From the IMG/VR virus record IMGVR_UViG_3300020470_001595, positions 1 through 60,382 of that record: a stretch of DNA of 60,382 bases; one strand, given 5' to 3'. A program made the position numbers and the translations under genes. Below are positions 17,885 through 24,272 of this stretch, one piece after another. Position 1 is the stretch's first letter. The number at the start of each line of letters is the position of its first letter. The stretch comes from a virus. The notes beneath the pieces are model-generated. The model worked only from the letters and a program-made list of their open reading frames with translations. It did not search any database and had not been told where the DNA came from.

Positions 17885-17986
17885 TGCGAAACAGTCAAGG
17901 GATCACTAAGTTTGAATCTAGTCTGACTTAGAAGCAGACACATGACGATTCAGTAATTGACTTCCCTTAGTCCCTTGATGTTTCGC
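17885..17986 (+). ncRNA. Structured 5' leader RNA
   Basis: Bases 17886-17902 pair with 17971-17986 in a 16-bp stem with one bulged G (17894). Inside, CTAAG (17906-17910) can pair either with CTTAG (17966-17970), extending the stem, or as CTAAGT with ACTTAG (17926-17931) in a local hairpin, so two folds compete. It sits between a strong -10 box and the gene at 18015, whose start lacks a Shine-Dalgarno sequence. A regulatory leader is inferred; a free small RNA is also possible. It lacks the 7-bp acceptor and T-arm geometry of a tRNA. Confidence 0.55.
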
Positions 17987-18014
17987 TCACCTACACACTT
18001 GCATTTATTATTTT

Positions 18015-18323
18015 ATGCCAACTGCTGCACCTGTTACGAAGAAAGTATCAACAACTCCTCGTAAAAGACGCACTCGTAAAGTAACAACAACTCCTAAAAA
18101 GACTGTTACTAAGGCAACAACGAAGAAATTAAAAAGACCTGCTAAACCAGTTTTGACTCTTAATCATTATAAGAGAGACTTCCAGTCAAGAGTTAAAATT
18201 CATAACTATGAGTTTAACTTATTTGTGGAAGATTGCAAAAAAGGTTATCAATTAGCTAACAAATCTCTTCGTAGTTTCTATGAGTATGCCAGCACTTCTT
18301 ACAAAGCACACTTCAATGTGTGA
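18015..18323 (+). CDS. Lys/Thr-rich, histone-H1-like basic protein
   Basis: A 102-residue protein with a very basic, low-complexity N-terminus (TPRKRRTRKVTTTPKK and similar, about residues 8-45) like a histone H1 tail, then a folded-looking C-terminus (about 50-102, YEFNLFVEDCKKGYQLANK). Nucleic-acid binding is inferred from charge. It is alone in a unit: promoter at 17874, structured leader, gene, terminator 22 bases after the stop. Target unknown. Confidence 0.75.
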   Translation: MPTAAPVTKKVSTTPRKRRTRKVTTTPKKTVTKATTKKLKRPAKPVLTLNHYKRDFQSRVKIHNYEFNLFVEDCKKGYQLANKSLRSFYEYASTSYKAHFNV

Positions 18324-18344
18324 CACCTAAAGAACTGACACTCA

Positions 18345-18366
18345 CCCCCTATTCAGGGGGTTTTTT
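18345..18366 (+). terminator. Rho-independent terminator
   Basis: CCCCCT (18345-18350), loop ATTC, AGGGGG (18355-18360), then TTTTTT. It ends the unit of the Lys-rich protein. Six bases after the T tract comes TATAAT for the next unit. Confidence 0.85.
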
Positions 18367-18371
18367 ATTGC

Positions 18372-18377
18372 TATAAT
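18372..18377 (+). promoter_or_regulatory. -10 box of the folded small-RNA unit
   Basis: TATAAT at 18372-18377, directly after a terminator T tract. No good -35 hexamer at 17 bases, as that position falls in the hairpin. GTGACACCTAAAG at 18320-18332 resembles the GTGACACCT-TAAAG of the 10667 element but at a longer distance. Confidence 0.45.
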
Positions 18378-18383
18378 GAATGT

Positions 18384-18558
18384 GTTGAGGGATATGTGGT
18401 TCCTATGCCCCAGTTCTGGGGGTTCAGGTGTAAGCGATTCCCATAGGTTAAATTTGGACTCTTGGGTGAAACCCATTACAGTTAGTCCCACTCTCTCAAC
18501 TGCTGCATGTCCCTTTGGTGGTTTCAGACATGGAGGCGATAGGAAACCACCATTTTTT
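18384..18558 (+). ncRNA. Putative folded small RNA (about 175 nt)
   Basis: Bounded by TATAAT (18372) and an intrinsic terminator (ending 18558). Nested pairings read directly: GTTGAG 18384-18389 with CTCAAC 18495-18500 (P1), plus GTGG 18396-18399 with CCAC 18488-18491; CCTATG 18402-18407 with CATAGG 18442-18447 (P2), holding hairpin CCCCA/TGGGG around loop GTTC; GGACT 18456-18460 with AGTCC 18484-18488 (P3), holding TGGGT/ACCCA around loop GAA. The last C of the GTGG/CCAC helix and of P3 compete. A 64-codon frame crosses it, but its ATG overlaps the -10 box and it runs past the terminator, so an RNA product is favoured. Confidence 0.6.
18517..18558 (+). terminator. Rho-independent terminator of the small RNA
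   Basis: GGTGGTTTC (18517-18525) pairs perfectly with GAAACCACC (18543-18551) around a 17-base loop, followed by A and TTTTTT (18553-18558). It closes the RNA unit 18 bases before the ArdA-like gene. Confidence 0.8.
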
Positions 18559-18575
18559 CATTATGAGTAAATTCA

Positions 18576-19007
18576 ATGCCAGTAACTATGTCTTCTAATT
18601 ATAAAGAAGTCTTCAGCAAAGAGACAGTAGAACAAATTGAAGAATTGATAGAATTTGACTATCAACTAAACGAAGTTCTTGACTTTCTTGATACTTATGG
18701 TGAAGATAAAGTAGAATATTTTGAACCATATTCTCAAGCGATTGAGAACATTGGTTGTGATGATGCACAAGAAGTAGTTGATAGGTATGTTGATAGTAAT
18801 GGTATTGAATATGTTGAAGGTTGTGATGAATTGTACCAAGGAAATTATCAATCAGTAGAAGAATTTATTGATGTAATGGAACTAATTGATTATGATATTC
18901 CCTCATGGTTGTGTATAGATTATGAGGCAACATGGGATTCTGCATTGAGATTTGATTATGATAAGATTGATGCACCTTATGGTTATGATTTTTGGAGGAT
19001 TAATTGA
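18576..19007 (+). CDS. ArdA-like antirestriction protein
   Basis: A 143-residue, strongly acidic protein resembling ArdA, the elongated DNA mimic that binds type I restriction enzymes in place of DNA. The family-like stretch is in the C-terminal half: ELYQGNYQSVEEFIDVM, then CIDYEATWDSALRFDY and YGYDFWRI, with FLDTYGEDKVEYFEPYSQAI earlier. ATG 18576 is used; ATG 18588 is an alternative, and neither has a clear Shine-Dalgarno sequence. It would protect incoming phage DNA, in keeping with the methyltransferase at 19881. Confidence 0.7.
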   Translation: MPVTMSSNYKEVFSKETVEQIEELIEFDYQLNEVLDFLDTYGEDKVEYFEPYSQAIENIGCDDAQEVVDRYVDSNGIEYVEGCDELYQGNYQSVEEFIDVMELIDYDIPSWLCIDYEATWDSALRFDYDKIDAPYGYDFWRIN

Positions 19008-19294
19008 TGACTAAGTTTTATTATCAAACTTATGATAATGCTAAGTACAATACTATTAATTCACAACGATTGTATAAACAATACCCACCAACATACGAGG
19101 AGACAGAACGAAAATGGAAATTGAAACTATTTAAATCTCGTAAATGTCGTAATGCTAGGAATGTTTGGAAGATTCTACATTGGGATTTACCTCAAGAAGA
19201 ATTTGAAGAATTGCGATATAAAGCAACAACATTCCCTGTAATGTATGATAAATGGGGATTCCGTAGGTCTAATCCATTTGGTGCAATCACCTAA
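19007..19294 (+). CDS. Hypothetical basic protein
   Basis: A 95-residue protein from ATG 19007, which overlaps the ArdA-like stop (TGATG); GGAGG at 18994-18998 supports this start over an in-frame TTG 3 bases earlier. It is rich in Lys, Arg, Tyr and Trp (KWKLKLFKSRKCRNARNVWK), the opposite charge of its neighbour. A basic partner of an acidic protein is possible but unproven. Confidence 0.7.
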   Translation: MTKFYYQTYDNAKYNTINSQRLYKQYPPTYEETERKWKLKLFKSRKCRNARNVWKILHWDLPQEEFEELRYKATTFPVMYDKWGFRRSNPFGAIT

Positions 19295-19297
19295 ATA
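19291..19297 (+). promoter_or_regulatory. Possible late-promoter box CTAAATA
   Basis: CTAAATA overlaps the stop codon of the preceding gene, 24 bases before the ATG at 19322. It matches the boxes before structural genes, but a stop-codon coincidence (ACC TAA ATAA) cannot be excluded. Confidence 0.35.
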
Positions 19298-19321
19298 AAT
19301 TATAGTAATTCTTCATTAATT

Positions 19322-19528
19322 ATGGCAAATTATGTACAGATAGTAACTTATCGTAAGTTACCTAAAGGCAAGAAACATTACACAGAAAATGTTATTGCAG
19401 AGTCACCAGTTGTTGCTCACGATGCACTTAAAGAGGCAAAAGGTAACATTGAAATTATTGATAACAAAACAACTTTAATTAGTATGTTAAGTGAAGATGA
19501 TCTCAAAGATTCTATTCAAGTACAATAA
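19322..19528 (+). CDS. Small hypothetical protein, paralogue A of three
   Basis: A 68-residue protein with pattern YVQIVTYRKLPKGKKHYTENVIAESPVVAHDALKEAK (quoted in parts: a strand pair ending in VIAES, then a helix). The next two genes share this layout, suggesting local duplication. No family recognised. Confidence 0.7.
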   Translation: MANYVQIVTYRKLPKGKKHYTENVIAESPVVAHDALKEAKGNIEIIDNKTTLISMLSEDDLKDSIQVQ

Positions 19529-19530
19529 CT

Positions 19531-19710
19531 ATGTCCTATTTACAAACAATTACTTACCAAACTGGTGGTAAAGAGTATACAGAAGAAGTTATTGCTGATA
19601 CACCTGAAAAGGCAGAAACAGCAATAAACAATAGACTTGGCACTACAATTAGTGTTCAAAGAGTATTAACTTCTGTGCCATCCACTGTGTTTACAAATGT
19701 CCTAAAGTAA
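19531..19710 (+). CDS. Small hypothetical protein, paralogue B of three
   Basis: A 59-residue protein starting 3 bases after the previous stop. Its TITYQTGGKEYTEEVIADT segment aligns with the TYR...YTENVIAES segment of paralogue A, followed by a similar helix (PEKAETAINNRLG). Function unknown. Confidence 0.7.
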   Translation: MSYLQTITYQTGGKEYTEEVIADTPEKAETAINNRLGTTISVQRVLTSVPSTVFTNVLK

Positions 19711-19728
19711 CCTAGCTAATTATTAATT

Positions 19729-19881
19729 ATGTCTGCTTATCGCACCGCCACAGTTACATTTTATCGTAACGATATGGGTTTGATTGATGTTGAAGTTCCA
19801 GCAACAAATTATGATGCTGCGAGAAGAATTGTTGAAGAACAATATGGTGATGTTGACATTAAGCGAGTGAATCTTAATTGA
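19729..19881 (+). CDS. Small hypothetical protein, paralogue C of three
   Basis: A 50-residue protein (MSAYRTATVTFYRNDMG) with the same strand-strand-helix-strand plan as the two upstream genes (VEVPATNYDAARRIVEEQYG), though more diverged. Its stop overlaps the methyltransferase start (TGATG), so it is coupled to that gene. Confidence 0.65.
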   Translation: MSAYRTATVTFYRNDMGLIDVEVPATNYDAARRIVEEQYGDVDIKRVNLN

Positions 19882-20855
19882 TGAAAGATACTATTTTATA
19901 TGGTGATTGTCGCCAAACTCTTGATACTTTAAAATCACAAATTACGATAGGTATTTGTGATAAACCACGAATGTGTGTTACATCCCCACCTTATTACGGT
20001 TTGCGTGATTATGGTGGGGAAGATAGTCAAATAGGACAAGAACAAACACCTGAAGAATATATTCAGGAGATGGTTAAAGTATTATCTAAGGTGAAAGATT
20101 GTCTTGCTGATGATGGTACATTATGGTTAAACATTGGGGATAGTTATTATAACTATAGACCTGGAAAAGGTCAAGCATTAGTTAAACAAACTGTATCTAA
20201 TACTAAACAAGATTTACCAGACAAATGTGCAAGACGAGGTAATAAATTAGATGGTGTAAAAGAGAAAGATTTAATTGGTATTCCTTGGATGTTGGCATTT
20301 GCATTAAGAGCAGATGGATGGTATTTAAGACAAGATATTATCTGGCATAAACCTAATCCAATGCCTGAAAGTGTAAGAGATAGATGTACAAAATCCCACG
20401 AATACTTATTCCTCTTAAGTAAGAACAAAAAATACTATTATGACAATGAAAGTATCAAAGAACCAGCAAAAGATTGGGGAACAAGAGATAGATCAAAAGG
20501 CAAATATCACAATAAAGGAACAGGATTACAACCACATTCAGGTCTTACAAAATCATATCCAAAAAAGAATAAACGCTCTGTCTGGTCGATAACAAATAAA
20601 CCTTATAGAGGCGCACATTTTGCTGTATTTCCACCTGAATTAATTATACCATGTATTAAAGCAGGATCACAAAAGGGTGATATTATACTAGATCCATTTA
20701 TGGGAAGTGGCACAACAGCAGTCGTAGCTAGGGATTTGGGTAGGCATTATATAGGTTGTGAATTGCATAAAGAATATTCTAAACTAATTGATGAGCGTGT
20801 GCCAACCAACAAAGTGGTACACAATGGACTGACAGAGGCACTTGCCGAGTTATAA
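19881..20855 (+). CDS. Orphan DNA methyltransferase (beta class, N4-cytosine or N6-adenine)
   Basis: A 324-residue amino-methyltransferase. Catalytic motif IV is TSPPYYG at 34-40 and the AdoMet-binding motif I is DPFMGSGTT at 271-279, i.e. order IV then I as in the beta class. WLNIGDSYYN, LRQDIIWHKPNPMPESVRDR and ELIIPCIKAG are also typical. TSPPY fits N4-cytosine or some N6-adenine enzymes; the sequence does not decide. No cognate endonuclease is adjacent, so it is probably a stand-alone modifier protecting phage DNA or altering expression. ATG 19881 is chosen over an in-frame TTG at 19878. Its last codons hold the promoter at 20812-20856. Confidence 0.88.
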   Translation: MKDTILYGDCRQTLDTLKSQITIGICDKPRMCVTSPPYYGLRDYGGEDSQIGQEQTPEEYIQEMVKVLSKVKDCLADDGTLWLNIGDSYYNYRPGKGQALVKQTVSNTKQDLPDKCARRGNKLDGVKEKDLIGIPWMLAFALRADGWYLRQDIIWHKPNPMPESVRDRCTKSHEYLFLLSKNKKYYYDNESIKEPAKDWGTRDRSKGKYHNKGTGLQPHSGLTKSYPKKNKRSVWSITNKPYRGAHFAVFPPELIIPCIKAGSQKGDIILDPFMGSGTTAVVARDLGRHYIGCELHKEYSKLIDERVPTNKVVHNGLTEALAEL

Positions 20856-20856
20856 T
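20812..20856 (+). promoter_or_regulatory. Sigma70-like promoter with AAAGTGGT upstream element
   Basis: TATAAT at 20851-20856, CTGACA at 20829-20834 (16-base spacing) and AAAGTGGT at 20812-20819, 31 bases upstream of the -10. It lies mostly in the methyltransferase 3' end and points into the small-gene bank starting at 20882. Confidence 0.6.
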
Positions 20857-20881
20857 GAATATGTAAACAAATAAAGGATTT

Positions 20882-21301
20882 ATGACCCAAACAAGAACAG
20901 TTCCAGAGTTGGTGTCCGAATGGACAGAAGAACTCGCAAACCGTCTTAATTCTAACTATAGAAGGTATACTGTTAAAAGTTTGGAAACTTTCACTTCAGA
21001 CTATGCACAACAGAGACTAAAGAGAATTAAGTCAGGTGCAGAGAAGTTGACACAATTTGTTATTAGAGAAGGACGCAAATATTATAAAATTAATCAAGCA
21101 GAATGGCGTGATGGTGAATATGTAGACACAAGTGTTCACTGCTTTGTTGATAAGAAAACTGGTCAAGTTTACAAACCTGCTAGTTGGAAATCACCACATA
21201 CTAAGCATGTTCGTTATGATTTAAGGATCATAAAAGAGCGTGAATATGCTTATGAAAACTGCGATTGGGCAGGTGGTTGGTTATACTTAAGGAGGGGTTA
21301 A
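20882..21301 (+). CDS. Hypothetical protein
   Basis: A 139-residue basic protein, first gene after the promoter at 20851, with AAAGGA close before the start. It has a helical N-terminal half and a strand-rich C-terminal half (KYYKINQAEWRDG, HCFVDKKTGQVYKPASWKSP). The family seems common in cyanophages but I know no function for it. Confidence 0.75.
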   Translation: MTQTRTVPELVSEWTEELANRLNSNYRRYTVKSLETFTSDYAQQRLKRIKSGAEKLTQFVIREGRKYYKINQAEWRDGEYVDTSVHCFVDKKTGQVYKPASWKSPHTKHVRYDLRIIKEREYAYENCDWAGGWLYLRRG

Positions 21302-21303
21302 TC

Positions 21304-21498
21304 ATGTCATTAGGTGTTATTGATTCTCGTTTAGATTTATTATCAGATGTATTAGAAGATTTCTGCACTAAACATAACTTAGAGTTAATGAGTGCAGATG
21401 ATATTTTATACGGTGATTCTGATGATAAACTATCAAATTACCAGAAAGATTGGTTGAGAAACTATATCGAAATCTGGGACATTATTGTAAACTATTAA
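21304..21498 (+). CDS. Small acidic hypothetical protein
   Basis: A 64-residue acidic helical protein from ATG 21304, preceded by AGGAGG at 21291-21296; the frame stays open 39 bases further upstream, but the strong ribosome site fixes this start. It contains DLLSDVLEDFCTKHNLEL. Function unknown. Confidence 0.7.
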   Translation: MSLGVIDSRLDLLSDVLEDFCTKHNLELMSADDILYGDSDDKLSNYQKDWLRNYIEIWDIIVNY

Positions 21499-21509
21499 GG
21501 AGGATTAAC

Positions 21510-21659
21510 ATGTTTGTTGTATTCACCGAACCAAAGAAGTTCACCACAAGTTATAAAGAAGCATGTCAAATAGCTGATGCTCATTATAACATAACTGGTG
21601 AAATCGTAGCAGTTGAAAATAGTTCAACTAATATAATTTCATTCCCTAGTGATCATTAA
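21510..21659 (+). CDS. Small hypothetical protein
   Basis: A 49-residue protein, ATG 21510 chosen because AAGGAGG lies 8 bases upstream. Strand-helix-strand pattern (MFVVFTEPKKFTTSYKEAC). Function unknown. Confidence 0.65.
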   Translation: MFVVFTEPKKFTTSYKEACQIADAHYNITGEIVAVENSSTNIISFPSDH

Positions 21660-21672
21660 AGGAGGTTAATTT

Positions 21673-21810
21673 ATGAGAAATTTAGGCACAATCGCTTTAC
21701 TATTTGTGTTATTTACTAACGCATTTAATTTAAGAACTAATGCACGAATTCTTAGTTCTAATGTATTAGATAGTATTAGCACAGTTGTTCACCCTTACAG
21801 GAGTTATTAA
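21673..21810 (+). CDS. Tiny membrane or secreted peptide
   Basis: A 45-residue peptide with AAAGGAGG in front. The N-terminus (MRNLGTIALLFVLFTNAF) is a signal-peptide- or anchor-like hydrophobic stretch, the rest hydrophilic. Function unknown. Confidence 0.55.
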   Translation: MRNLGTIALLFVLFTNAFNLRTNARILSSNVLDSISTVVHPYRSY

Positions 21811-21812
21811 TC

Positions 21813-22043
21813 ATGTTTCATAGTGAATCATTCGGGCGATTATTCTGGGTTGATGATAACAATGACTTCAGAAGTTGCCCACAAAATATAGATGGAACAG
21901 GTGATTTTAACTGTTCTGATTATGTTTCAGAGTGGACAGATTGGGAGGGTGTTAATTTTGAAACTCTCTTTAATATCCATCAGTCATGTGTACTTAATAA
22001 AAACAATTACTCAAACTCATTAACATTTAAAGGAGGTATTTAA
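21813..22043 (+). CDS. Hypothetical acidic protein
   Basis: A 76-residue protein starting 3 bases after the previous stop. It is rich in Asp, Asn, Trp and Cys (FWVDDNNDFRSCPQN; SEWTDWEGVNF) and has three Cys, so metal binding or a disulfide is possible. No family recognised. Confidence 0.65.
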   Translation: MFHSESFGRLFWVDDNNDFRSCPQNIDGTGDFNCSDYVSEWTDWEGVNFETLFNIHQSCVLNKNNYSNSLTFKGGI

Positions 22044-22044
22044 C

Positions 22045-22224
22045 ATGAAAAGTTATCTAATTGAATGTGCAGAAATTAACTATTTCACAGTAGAAGTTGA
22101 TGCAGAATGTGAAGACGAAGCAAGAGCATTAGTTAGGGAAAATATAAACAATTTTGATGTAATTGATGAATGGGTATCAGATTGGGACATTAATGATGTT
22201 AAAGAAATTGCGGAGGTAGAATGA
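22045..22224 (+). CDS. Small acidic hypothetical protein
   Basis: A 59-residue acidic protein with AAAGGAGG just upstream. FTVEVDAECEDEARALVRENI resembles the strand-helix unit of many small phage proteins. It overlaps the next gene by ATGA. Confidence 0.7.
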   Translation: MKSYLIECAEINYFTVEVDAECEDEARALVRENINNFDVIDEWVSDWDINDVKEIAEVE

Positions 22225-22574
22225 CAAAAGTATTACAAATTGAATACACATTAACAGATGAAGAGTTAGAAAATATCCTGGAAATGGCAGGTTATGGATG
22301 TAATTATTGGGCAGATTCTATGGATATTGCTGATGATTATTCTAGTGTAACTTTCCATGATTGTGAACAAGAAGAATCACATACTTTGACTAAAGATGAT
22401 ATTGAAGCGTCCATAATTACTATAGCAGAGTGTAAGAAAGATGTACAATTACATATTAGCTATAGACAACAAGTGTTCGCTTATATTATAGACAACGATA
22501 AAACAGTTTGTGATAGTGACATGGCAGATTGGATCATTCAAAATGCAATTTTTGGTGAGGTAATTTATGGTTAA
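22221..22574 (+). CDS. Hypothetical acidic protein
   Basis: A 117-residue acidic protein coupled by ATGA to the upstream gene. The sequence (ILEMAGYGCNYWADSMDIADD) recalls small cyanophage proteins of unknown role. No catalytic motif seen. It overlaps the next gene by 8 bases. Confidence 0.7.
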   Translation: MTKVLQIEYTLTDEELENILEMAGYGCNYWADSMDIADDYSSVTFHDCEQEESHTLTKDDIEASIITIAECKKDVQLHISYRQQVFAYIIDNDKTVCDSDMADWIIQNAIFGEVIYG

Positions 22575-22938
22575 ATGTAAAGAATTAACCTATGATGAGG
22601 CAATCGCTGACGGGTGGGAAATGACGGGTGACGGGTTCTGGTTCAAAGAAACCAGTGAACAAAGTGGCACAAGAGAGGTTGAATATGCACCTGATAACGA
22701 GTATATTGATAATGTACTAATTGAGGAATTGATTTTGCCAGTTGAAACACAAACTGACTCTGTGCAATTTGCGTGGGGTGCTGAGATCTTAAACGATCAC
22801 AATGATTTACAAGTTGAAGAGTATGAAAAGTTAATCGAACTTGTATTCAATGAGATTAAAAAAGAATACAAAGATGATGAAACTTGCAGATTTAATTCAC
22901 TCTTACTAGGTAAACTTCTCATTCTCGCTAACCAATGA
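22567..22938 (+). CDS. Hypothetical acidic protein
   Basis: A 123-residue acidic protein (ELTYDEAIADGWEMTGDGFWFK). Within it, AAAGTGGC at 22661-22668 is followed 33 bases later by TATATT, a weak match to the AAAGTG promoter class. Function unknown. Confidence 0.7.
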   Translation: MVKCKELTYDEAIADGWEMTGDGFWFKETSEQSGTREVEYAPDNEYIDNVLIEELILPVETQTDSVQFAWGAEILNDHNDLQVEEYEKLIELVFNEIKKEYKDDETCRFNSLLLGKLLILANQ

Positions 22939-23108
22939 ACACAAAACTTGATGCACTATTTGATAGTTATGATGGCAATCTTCTTAACTATTTTGCAGGA
23001 TTAACACCTGAAGAATCCCGCACTTTTAATGAAACAATTAAACAGAAAAAGCAAGCACAATATTGTTATAAACCTTACCGCACACTTAACAACTACTTAG
23101 GAGGTTAA
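22935..23108 (+). CDS. Small hypothetical protein
   Basis: A 57-residue protein beginning in an ATGA overlap. N-terminal helix (MNTKLDALFDSYDGN), basic Tyr-rich C-terminus (KKQAQYCYKPYR). The AGGAGG at 23099-23104, in its last codons, is the ribosome site of the next gene. Function unknown. Confidence 0.65.
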   Translation: MNTKLDALFDSYDGNLLNYFAGLTPEESRTFNETIKQKKQAQYCYKPYRTLNNYLGG

Positions 23109-23113
23109 TTAAC

Positions 23114-23353
23114 ATGAATAACTTACAAGAATTCATTGATTATGTGTGGTCATTTTATAACCCACAATCTGATCTTTATCCAATTAAAGGTTTAACAAAG
23201 AAAGACATATTAGAGGCAAGTTGGTTATATTTACAGATGTGTGCTTATCCATCAATGCCCGAATATTCTTGGGGTGATGGTGATAGTTTAGATAGGGAAC
23301 ATGTAAGAGATATTTTACTACAAAGTCCACAATTTTCCTTTGGAGGTGCTTAA
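23114..23353 (+). CDS. Small hypothetical protein
   Basis: A 79-residue protein with Trp and Tyr residues spread through helices (IDYVWSFYNPQSDLYP; ASWLYLQMCAYPSMPEY). Its start has the AGGAGG at 23099. Function unknown. Confidence 0.7.
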   Translation: MNNLQEFIDYVWSFYNPQSDLYPIKGLTKKDILEASWLYLQMCAYPSMPEYSWGDGDSLDREHVRDILLQSPQFSFGGA

Positions 23354-23598
23354 TGAAACAACTAACATCTGCACAATGGGATGAACTAATTGATCAGTAT
23401 GTTGAGTTACAAATTGATGGTATGACCCATAAAGATTTCGTTCAATTTGTAACACAAACTCTAACACAAGATTTAAGAGAAATTGAATCTAGAGAAGAGT
23501 TATGTGATGAGATTAAGTATACATTTGATGAGGAAACTTTAGATGAATTAATTGATAATGTTACATCTAATCCAAACCCTTCACTAACAATCAAATGA
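23353..23598 (+). CDS. Small acidic hypothetical protein
   Basis: An 81-residue acidic helical protein, coupled to the gene before (TAATG) and after (ATGA). No motif recognised. Confidence 0.7.
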   Translation: MKQLTSAQWDELIDQYVELQIDGMTHKDFVQFVTQTLTQDLREIESREELCDEIKYTFDEETLDELIDNVTSNPNPSLTIK

Positions 23599-23840
23599 CA
23601 CAATTAGAGAAAAACATTGCATTTTGCATTGATGAATGTAACATGGAAGATGAACAAATTGGTGACATCTTAAGATGTATTGAAAGAGAAAAGATTGCAT
23701 CTGTTGAACATTTTCTTGAAGAATTCGTCTTTATATGTTATGATGAGGACGGTGTAGAAGATGTTGATCATTTAGGTAGATTGCATGACCCAGAATATTT
23801 AAATATCGCTGAGTTTAATGCACTTTACTGGGAACAATGA
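23595..23840 (+). CDS. Small acidic hypothetical protein
   Basis: An 81-residue, very acidic protein (CNMEDEQIGDILRCIEREK; CYDEDGVEDVDH) within the overlapping run. Charge and size would fit a DNA-mimic or adaptor, but no evidence fixes this. Confidence 0.7.
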   Translation: MTQLEKNIAFCIDECNMEDEQIGDILRCIEREKIASVEHFLEEFVFICYDEDGVEDVDHLGRLHDPEYLNIAEFNALYWEQ

Positions 23841-23998
23841 TGAACATTAATGATCTAAAAGATGATCAGGAATTTATCATCCAAACAGACTATTTTGACT
23901 TGGAAACTAACAAGAATAGTCTAGCACATTATGAACAAAAGTGTAAAGAACTAAATGTCAGTTTAGATTACTTTATCTTTGAATTCCTCACTAAATAG
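23840..23998 (+). CDS. Small acidic hypothetical protein
   Basis: A 52-residue protein that starts at the last base of the previous stop (TGATG), with an acidic N-terminus and a helical end (ELNVSLDYFIFEFL). Its stop codon is part of a CTAAATA box. Confidence 0.6.
   Translation: MNINDLKDDQEFIIQTDYFDLETNKNSLAHYEQKCKELNVSLDYFIFEFLTK
23991..23997 (+). promoter_or_regulatory. Possible late-promoter box CTAAATA
   Basis: CTAAATA overlaps the stop of the preceding small gene and lies 35 bases before ATG 24033. Weak evidence, as it could be a chance Thr-Lys-stop. Confidence 0.25.
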
Positions 23999-24032
23999 CT
24001 AACACTTTCATTCTTTAAATTCACTCAAAACA

Positions 24033-24188
24033 ATGACACAAACTACTGCACAATCTATTGTAGTTAATAAACATCAAGCAGACCTATTGTTGTGGTGTTA
24101 TGAACAAATGAGTATTGACCTATCTGATAGGGAAGAGGATGAATTGGAGGAAATTGTTGTTAAACTAGACGAAATTGCAAGCAATTAA
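24033..24188 (+). CDS. Small acidic hypothetical protein
   Basis: A 51-residue helical protein ending in an acidic segment (DREEDELEEIVVKLDEI) that resembles the C-terminus of the protein at 25074 (DDDRLSELEDIVVNQFE), hinting at a related pair. A terminator follows. Confidence 0.6.
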   Translation: MTQTTAQSIVVNKHQADLLLWCYEQMSIDLSDREEDELEEIVVKLDEIASN

Positions 24189-24215
24189 TATCATTATTTC
24201 ACAATGTAACGAAAT

Positions 24216-24256
24216 CGGGGTTTTGTATCACCATGAACATCAAAACCCCGTTTTTT
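24216..24256 (+). terminator. Rho-independent terminator
   Basis: CGGGGTTTTG (24216-24225) pairs perfectly with CAAAACCCCG (24241-24250), 15-base loop, then TTTTTT. It ends the small-gene run. TATGCT boxes directly after the T tract may start the next transcript, as at 18361-18377. Confidence 0.88.
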
Positions 24257-24272
24257 ATGCTATGCTTAAAGC

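Noticed and set aside
17885-17986. tRNA gene
   Set aside because: The closing stem is 16 bp with a bulge, and there is no anticodon arm, T-arm consensus or CCA end in the right places on either strand.
18376-18570. 64-codon frame across the folded RNA
   Set aside because: Its ATG overlaps the TATAAT box and would precede the transcript start, and the frame runs past the terminator; no ribosome site.
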